Source: an uncultured Oscillibacter sp. | Lineage (GTDB): Bacteria > Bacillota > Clostridia > Oscillospirales > Oscillospiraceae | NCBI GenBank assembly: GCA_910585165.1 | Contig: CAJUBX010000012.1 | Span: forward strand, 1-36,928 | DNA length: 36,928 nucleotides | Reading direction: 5' to 3' | Shown: in pieces, positions 32,544-36,928 of the stretch | How positions within the stretch are numbered: the first letter of the stretch is position 1 | How the letters are laid out: the number at the start of each line of letters is the position of its first letter | Translations under genes and position numbers: made by a program | Notes under the pieces: model-generated | The model's input: only the letters and a program-made list of their open reading frames with translations | The model's database searches: none | Told to the model about the DNA's origin: nothing

Positions 32544-33319
32544 AAACCGTGATACTGGCGGGGGGGTTGGGCACCCGCATCAGCGAGGAAAGCCATCTCA
32601 AGCCCAAGCCCATGGTGACCATTGGGGAACAGCCCATTTTGTGGCATATTATGAAGCTCTACTCCCATTACGGATTTCATGACTTTGTGATCTGCTGCGG
32701 CTACAAGGGCTATGTCATCAAGGAGTATTTTGCGGACTACTACCTGCACCGCTCCGACGTCACCTTTGATTTCTCGGCGGGAAACCGGATGACGGTCCAT
32801 GAAAACGTGGCGGAGCCCTGGCGGGTGACGCTGGTGGATACGGGGCTGAATACCCAGACCGGGGCGCGGATTAAGCGGGTCCAGAAATATATTGGGGACG
32901 AGCCCTTCCTGCTGACCTACGGCGACGGGGTCAGCGACGTGGACTTGAATGCCGTGCTGGAGAGGCACCGCTCCTCCGGCAAGGTCGTGACGCTGACCGG
33001 CGTTCAGCCGGGGGGCCGCTTCGGCGTGCTGGACCTGGACGAAGAAGGGACGGCGGTTTCCGGCTTCCGGGAAAAGGCGAAGGAGGACGGCGGCTGGATC
33101 AACGGCGGCTTCATGGTGATGGAACCGGAGATATTCGACTACCTCTCCCCGGAGGAGGGCTGCGTCCTGGAGCGGGGCCCCATGGAGGCCCTGGCCCGGG
33201 ACGGAAAGCTGGGGATTTACAAGCACAACGGCTTTTGGCAGTGTATGGATACCCAGCGGGACCGGATTCAGCTGGAGAACCTGTGGCAGAGCGGCGCGGC
33301 TCCGTGGGAAGTCTGGTAA
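32540..33319 (+). CDS. rfbF: Glucose-1-phosphate cytidylyltransferase (RfbF-like)
   Basis: A 259-aa nucleotidyltransferase. The N-terminus VILAGGLGTRISEESHLKPK with PMVTIGEQPILWHIMK is characteristic of RfbF/DdhA, which makes CDP-glucose. Also seen are FLLTYGDGVSDVD and GWINGGFMVMEPEI. CDP-glucose starts CDP-dideoxyhexose and related pathways; the next enzymes (RfbG and others) would be expected beyond the window. It overlaps the GT2 gene by four bases, so the product is probably used for flagellin glycan. Confidence 0.93.
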   Translation: MKTVILAGGLGTRISEESHLKPKPMVTIGEQPILWHIMKLYSHYGFHDFVICCGYKGYVIKEYFADYYLHRSDVTFDFSAGNRMTVHENVAEPWRVTLVDTGLNTQTGARIKRVQKYIGDEPFLLTYGDGVSDVDLNAVLERHRSSGKVVTLTGVQPGGRFGVLDLDEEGTAVSGFREKAKEDGGWINGGFMVMEPEIFDYLSPEEGCVLERGPMEALARDGKLGIYKHNGFWQCMDTQRDRIQLENLWQSGAAPWEVW

Positions 33320-33325
33320 AAGGGT

Positions 33326-34639
33326 ATGCGGGTTCTTCATATTGCGGCCCATTTGGGCGGCGGCGCGGGCAAGGCGGTCTCCGGCATGGCGGTCCAATGC
33401 CGGCGGGACTTTGGGGATGAGCAGCGGATACTGCTGCTCCAGGCCCCGGAAAAGACGGACCATATTCAAACCTGCGTTGAAAACCGCATTCCGGCGGCGG
33501 TTTGGGATGGGGACGCGGCCCTGCTGCAATGGGCCGACGTGGCGGTCGTCAATTGGTGGAACCACCCGGCCATGGCGCGTTTTTTGGCGAAGCTGCCCCG
33601 CCCGGCTCCGCCGCTGGTTTTGTGGTGCCATGTAAACGGCTGCCACTACCCATATCTGCCCTTTCCATTTACGCAGGCCTTCGACCGTATTTTGTTCACG
33701 GCGCGCTACTCCCTGGAGAATCCGGCCTGGACAAAGGAGGAGCGGCGGCGGGTGGAAGATCGGGCCGGAGTCGTCTGCGGAATGGGGCGCTTCGACGCGT
33801 CGCAGATTGAGCCAAAGCGGGAATACGCTTCCTCCGGCTGCTTTACCGTCGGCTATGCCGGAACCTTGAACTACGGCAAGCTGCACCCGGCGTTTTTGTC
33901 CTTCTGCCAGGCGGTCTGCGCCCGGATTCCGCAGGCCCGGTTTGTCATGGCGGGGGATCGGAGCGCGGAGCTGGAGCGGGACGTCCGGGAGGCGGGACTT
34001 TGGGACCGGTTTGCCTTCCCCGGCTTCGTGTCCGACGTTCCGGCGCTGATGCGCACGTTTGATGCGTTCGGCTACCTGCTGAACCCGGAGCACTACGGCA
34101 CGACGGAAAACGCGCTGCTGGAGGCGATGGCCTGCGGAGTGCCCTGCGTGGTCCTGCGGCAGAATGTGGAGCAGTTCATCGTTCCGCCCGGCGGCCTGGT
34201 GGAAAACCCGGCCCAGTACGGCGAATGCCTGGAGCTCTTGCAGAAGGACCGGGACAGGCGGGAGCGGCTGGGACAGGCGGCCAGGCAGCGGGTGCTGGAG
34301 CGTTACGACGCGGCGGGCAACGCGGCGTGCTTTCACCGGGCCTGCGTACAGGCGGCGGAAAATCCCCAGGGGACCCGGGACTTTTCCTGCCTGGGCGGCA
34401 CGCCCTGGCAGTGGTTTTTGCATTGCCTGGACGGCGGAACCCGGCGGCGGTTCGAGCAAGCCCTGGGCTGCCCGGAGAAAGCCCGGGCGCTGCTTCGCGC
34501 CTGCCCGCCGGTTCTGCGGGAGCGGCGCAAAAGCTCCGTGAGGCATTTCGCCGCGCTTTACCCGGAGGACGGGGCCCTGCAATTTTTCAATCGACAAATG
34601 GAGGAGATGGCACATGGCGGAGATAAAACCCAGTTATGA
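33326..34639 (+). CDS. GT4-type glycosyltransferase
   Basis: A 437-aa protein with the two-domain GT-B layout: an N-terminal MRVLHIAAHLGGGAGKAVSG and a C-terminal nucleotide-sugar domain with FTVGYAGTLNYGKLHPAFLS, the glutamate-rich GTTENALLEAMACGVPCVVL and NPAQYGECLELLQ. The sugar is unknown. It lies six bases after rfbF and its end overlaps the first radical SAM gene by 26 bp, so all are co-transcribed. A C-terminal extension of about 80 residues follows the core. Confidence 0.87.
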   Translation: MRVLHIAAHLGGGAGKAVSGMAVQCRRDFGDEQRILLLQAPEKTDHIQTCVENRIPAAVWDGDAALLQWADVAVVNWWNHPAMARFLAKLPRPAPPLVLWCHVNGCHYPYLPFPFTQAFDRILFTARYSLENPAWTKEERRRVEDRAGVVCGMGRFDASQIEPKREYASSGCFTVGYAGTLNYGKLHPAFLSFCQAVCARIPQARFVMAGDRSAELERDVREAGLWDRFAFPGFVSDVPALMRTFDAFGYLLNPEHYGTTENALLEAMACGVPCVVLRQNVEQFIVPPGGLVENPAQYGECLELLQKDRDRRERLGQAARQRVLERYDAAGNAACFHRACVQAAENPQGTRDFSCLGGTPWQWFLHCLDGGTRRRFEQALGCPEKARALLRACPPVLRERRKSSVRHFAALYPEDGALQFFNRQMEEMAHGGDKTQL

Positions 34640-35672
34640 CACGAAACGGCAGAGGCTGTCCGAGGTCATTCCCCTGGACGGCCCGCTGAGCATGTATGTG
34701 GAACCCACGCGGGTGTGTAATTTCAAGTGCTTCTACTGTATGCACGCTACCCGCGGAAAGCCCGGCGGCGCGCTGGAGCAGACGGGCTTCCGCCTGGACC
34801 ACATGGATATGGCGCTGTATGCAAAAATCGTACAGGAAATCTCAGCGTTCCCAAAGGCGGTGAAGCGGGTCTGCTTTTCCGGCCTGGGGGAACCGCTGGC
34901 AAACCCCCGGCTGCCGGAGATGATTCGCAAGCTCCGGGAAGCGGGATTCACGGGTCGCGTCGACGTTATCAGCAACGGCTCCCTTTTGACGCATGAACTT
35001 TCTGACGCGCTGATTGCCGCCGGACTGAACCGGCTTCAGGTCTCCATCCAGGGCTTAAGCCGGGAGCAGTATGGGGAAAACTGCGGCGTGGCGGTAGATA
35101 TGGAAAAGCTCCGCAGTGAGCTGGCGTATTTTCACGAAAAATCCCAGGGGACCGATGCGTCCCTCTTCATAAAAATCATTGATGTGATGCTGAAATCAGA
35201 AGAGGATAAGGCCCGGTTTTTTGAGATGTTCAGCGGCCTGTGCGACACGATTTTTGTGGAACACCTGGTCATTATGGAACAGCAGATGGGCGACCACGGC
35301 GGCCGGGCGGACCACAGCCGGAATCTGAACGGGGAGTACGTGGAAAAGCGGAACGTCTGCGGCGTCATGTTTTATTTCCTTCAGGTCAACATTGACGGAG
35401 AGACCTTCCCCTGCTCCACGCCGGGCCTGCCCAACTCGTTTTCCATGGGCTGCATGAAAACCCAGACCCTTCAGGAAATCTGGGACGGCGTTCGCCGCCA
35501 TGGCCTGATGTGCAAAAACCTGAAAGACGGCTATGCGGCGATTCCCGCGTGCAGGGAGTGTTCCTCCTGTGTCTGCATCGCCGACGAGGCGGAATACCTG
35601 GACGACTGCCGGGAGGAGATGCTGGAGCGGCTGAAAACCGCGTATGACGCGAAACGAAGCCGAAAGGGCTGA
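34614..35672 (+). CDS. Radical SAM/SPASM-domain protein 1
   Basis: A 352-aa enzyme. The radical SAM cluster motif is CNFKCFYC (C35, C39, C42). Following segments ERT-like VCFSGLGEPLANPRLPEM and VDVISNGSLL fit the radical SAM barrel. The C-terminus carries a cysteine-rich SPASM-like domain (CGVMFYFLQVNIDGETFPC, CRECSSCVC) that would bind auxiliary Fe-S clusters. Such proteins modify peptides or sugars. Its place between a glycosyltransferase and a second radical SAM gene suggests a role in making or altering the flagellin glycan. The start overlaps the GT4 gene, with GGAGG upstream. Its last 49 bp are identical to the end of the next gene. Confidence 0.88.
   Translation: MAEIKPSYDTKRQRLSEVIPLDGPLSMYVEPTRVCNFKCFYCMHATRGKPGGALEQTGFRLDHMDMALYAKIVQEISAFPKAVKRVCFSGLGEPLANPRLPEMIRKLREAGFTGRVDVISNGSLLTHELSDALIAAGLNRLQVSIQGLSREQYGENCGVAVDMEKLRSELAYFHEKSQGTDASLFIKIIDVMLKSEEDKARFFEMFSGLCDTIFVEHLVIMEQQMGDHGGRADHSRNLNGEYVEKRNVCGVMFYFLQVNIDGETFPCSTPGLPNSFSMGCMKTQTLQEIWDGVRRHGLMCKNLKDGYAAIPACRECSSCVCIADEAEYLDDCREEMLERLKTAYDAKRSRKG
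35624..35672 (+). repeat. 49-bp direct repeat, copy 1
   Basis: These 49 bases are identical to 36784-36832. Both encode ERLKTAYDAKRSRKG and the stop codon, at the ends of the two radical SAM genes. Flanking sequence differs at once on the 3' side. Confidence 0.95.
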
Positions 35673-35782
35673 AATTTAAACGCGGGCTGCGAAACGGCCG
35701 GAGGTCCACGGCCTTTCGGTTGAATGGTACGGGGAATACCCGGTATCCAGTAAAGTCTTGTGTGCGAAATTGGAGGATGCAC

Positions 35783-36832
35783 ATGGGGAACGCAATTACT
35801 TTTTTGGAATCTGACCGGGCAAAACGAGTATGTCTGGCGGATCGGGTTCCAATGGATAAACCTTTTACGATTCGAATTTCTCCATGCCGGATTTGTGATT
35901 TAAGATGTGAATTCTGCCACCAGTCCTTGGAGGAATACCGCGCATACGCCCGGCGGATTGGGACAAGCGGCCTGATGGATATGTCCTTTTACCGCAGAGT
36001 GATTGACGACATAAAAGATACGTTTGGAAGCGTCGTCAAAATTGTTTTTGTGGGCCGCGGCGAACCGATTCTGCATCCCGGTATCGCTCAAATGGTGGCG
36101 TATGCCGCAGAAAAGCAGGCAGCCGATCAAATAGAGATTGTCACAAACGGAGTCAGCCTGACACATGAGCTTTGCGACCAATTGATCGAGGCTGGGTTGA
36201 CCACCTTGCGCATTTCCGTAAACGGATTGAATGCTGAAGACTATCTGAAATTTTGCGGCAAGCAGATCGATTTTGAGAAATTCATCGAGCAGGTACGGTA
36301 TTTTTATACCCACAAAAAAGACACGTCGATTTACGTCAAGATTATCAACTATATGGTGGACACGCCGCAGCGGCGTGAGTGTTTCTATCAGATGTTCAGT
36401 CCAATTTGCGATATTATCAATATTGAGAACCTGTACGAAACGAACATGGAAATCGACTTTCAAAAATTCATGAAGGAGCCACAGGAATTGCTGCTTTCAG
36501 CGAACGCGGAAGGGTGCATCCAGACCGAGATATGCGCAAGCCCCTTTTACTCCTTACAGATGGATGAGGATGGCCTTGTGCAGCCCTGCTCGAGTCCTAT
36601 TTTGTACTCGGAAGAGAAGTGCCTGGGCGATGCGAAAAGAGAATCTATGAGGGATATCTGGTTTCAAAAGAGCTACAGGTTTCAGCGCCAAATGCTGGAC
36701 GGCATGAAAAAAATTCCCTTTTGCGAAGGCTGCCGGGCATGGCTGCCCCACACCCATCCTGAGGATGTGCTGGACGATGCGGCGGAGCGGCTGAAAACCG
36801 CGTATGACGCGAAACGAAGCCGAAAGGGCTGA
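35783..36832 (+). CDS. Radical SAM/SPASM-domain protein 2 (AT-richer, likely acquired)
   Basis: A 349-aa protein. The motif CRICDLRCEFC gives the canonical cluster at C38-x3-C42-x2-C45 plus C35. The barrel segment KIVFVGRGEPILHPGIAQM and EIVTNGVSLTHELCDQLIEA resembles protein 1. A SPASM-type C-terminus has CIQTEICASPFYSLQMDEDG, PCSSP and CEGC. The two proteins are related but not close, except for the identical tail. The DNA is clearly AT-richer than the neighbouring genes until that tail. I chose the ATG at 35783 because GGAGG lies at 35772-35776; 35777 is an alternative. Its substrate is unknown; a sugar or peptide of the flagellar modification pathway is inferred from context. Confidence 0.87.
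   Translation: MGNAITFLESDRAKRVCLADRVPMDKPFTIRISPCRICDLRCEFCHQSLEEYRAYARRIGTSGLMDMSFYRRVIDDIKDTFGSVVKIVFVGRGEPILHPGIAQMVAYAAEKQAADQIEIVTNGVSLTHELCDQLIEAGLTTLRISVNGLNAEDYLKFCGKQIDFEKFIEQVRYFYTHKKDTSIYVKIINYMVDTPQRRECFYQMFSPICDIINIENLYETNMEIDFQKFMKEPQELLLSANAEGCIQTEICASPFYSLQMDEDGLVQPCSSPILYSEEKCLGDAKRESMRDIWFQKSYRFQRQMLDGMKKIPFCEGCRAWLPHTHPEDVLDDAAERLKTAYDAKRSRKG
36784..36832 (+). repeat. 49-bp direct repeat, copy 2
   Basis: Identical to 35624-35672; see copy 1. The repeats bracket the AT-rich radical SAM gene, so recombination between them would delete it cleanly. Confidence 0.95.
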
Positions 36833-36928
36833 GAGCCTGTTTAAAATCTATCAAAATGCCGTCTCAGTCCATTTTTTTCCGCTGGGACTGCGTTGATTTG
36901 ACTTGAAATCCGTCAGGATTCCTGCGTC
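36833..36928. other. AT-rich right edge, possible mobile-element end
   Basis: Directly after the stop codon comes GAGCCTGTTTAAAATC, which resembles terminal inverted repeats of some insertion sequences. On the minus strand a frame open from the window edge ends ...SGKKWTETAF with two stops. I cannot identify the element from 96 bases. Confidence 0.25.

Overview
The window looks like chromosome from a GC-rich, motile Firmicute of class Clostridia. A gut Oscillospiraceae relative (Flavonifractor/Oscillibacter-like) is my inference, not shown directly. The grounds are strong AGGAGG ribosome sites, sigma-A promoters with 17-bp spacers, an SLH-domain protein, a type II pantothenate kinase, UPF0735/UPF0237/DUF711 genes beside hom and lysC, a large 2-hydroxyacyl-CoA-dehydratase-type activase, and a flagellin locus with FliB.

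Region 1 (1-5650) is visibly more AT-rich and is the decayed edge of an integrative conjugative element beside tRNA-Pro(GGG). All its genes lie on the minus strand: a DUF3560-type C-terminal remnant, an unknown protein whose end abuts the C-terminal stub of a large DNA methyltransferase, a DUF3991/Toprim protein, and a cargo pair of AraC-family regulator plus MATE efflux pump. The two cargo promoters carry the same inverted repeat (GTTAG-N6-CTAAC) at about the transcription start. The window begins inside another small minus-strand gene.

Region 2 (5650-12750) is core chromosome: tRNA-Pro, an SLH/cadherin-like exported protein, and a RodA/FtsW-family protein facing the divergent tsaE-tsaB-upp operon. 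A polar amino-acid ABC importer (binding protein, permease, ATPase) follows on the minus strand.

Region 3 (12750-17790) is an aspartate-pathway operon: UPF0735 ACT protein, homoserine dehydrogenase, aspartate kinase, UPF0237 ACT protein and DUF711/UPF0210, closed by a perfect hairpin. queH converges on it.

Region 4 (18480-26750) holds a 969-aa two-headed activase fused to DUF2229 and its partner protein, with no recognisable dehydratase subunits next to them. Then on the minus strand come an exported SGNH hydrolase, the operon coaW-like kinase / DUF5655-like protein / nucleotidyltransferase, and a GIY-YIG protein.

Region 5 (26880-36928) is a flagellin-modification island: flagellin, a 3' remnant of a second flagellin, FliB lysine methylase, a GT2-TPR glycosyltransferase, an RfbF-like cytidylyltransferase, a GT4-like glycosyltransferase and two radical SAM/SPASM proteins. 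The last two genes end in an identical 49-bp repeat, and the second is clearly AT-richer than its surroundings. This tandem radical SAM arrangement inside a flagellin glycosylation island is the part most likely to hold undescribed chemistry. The island continues beyond the right edge.
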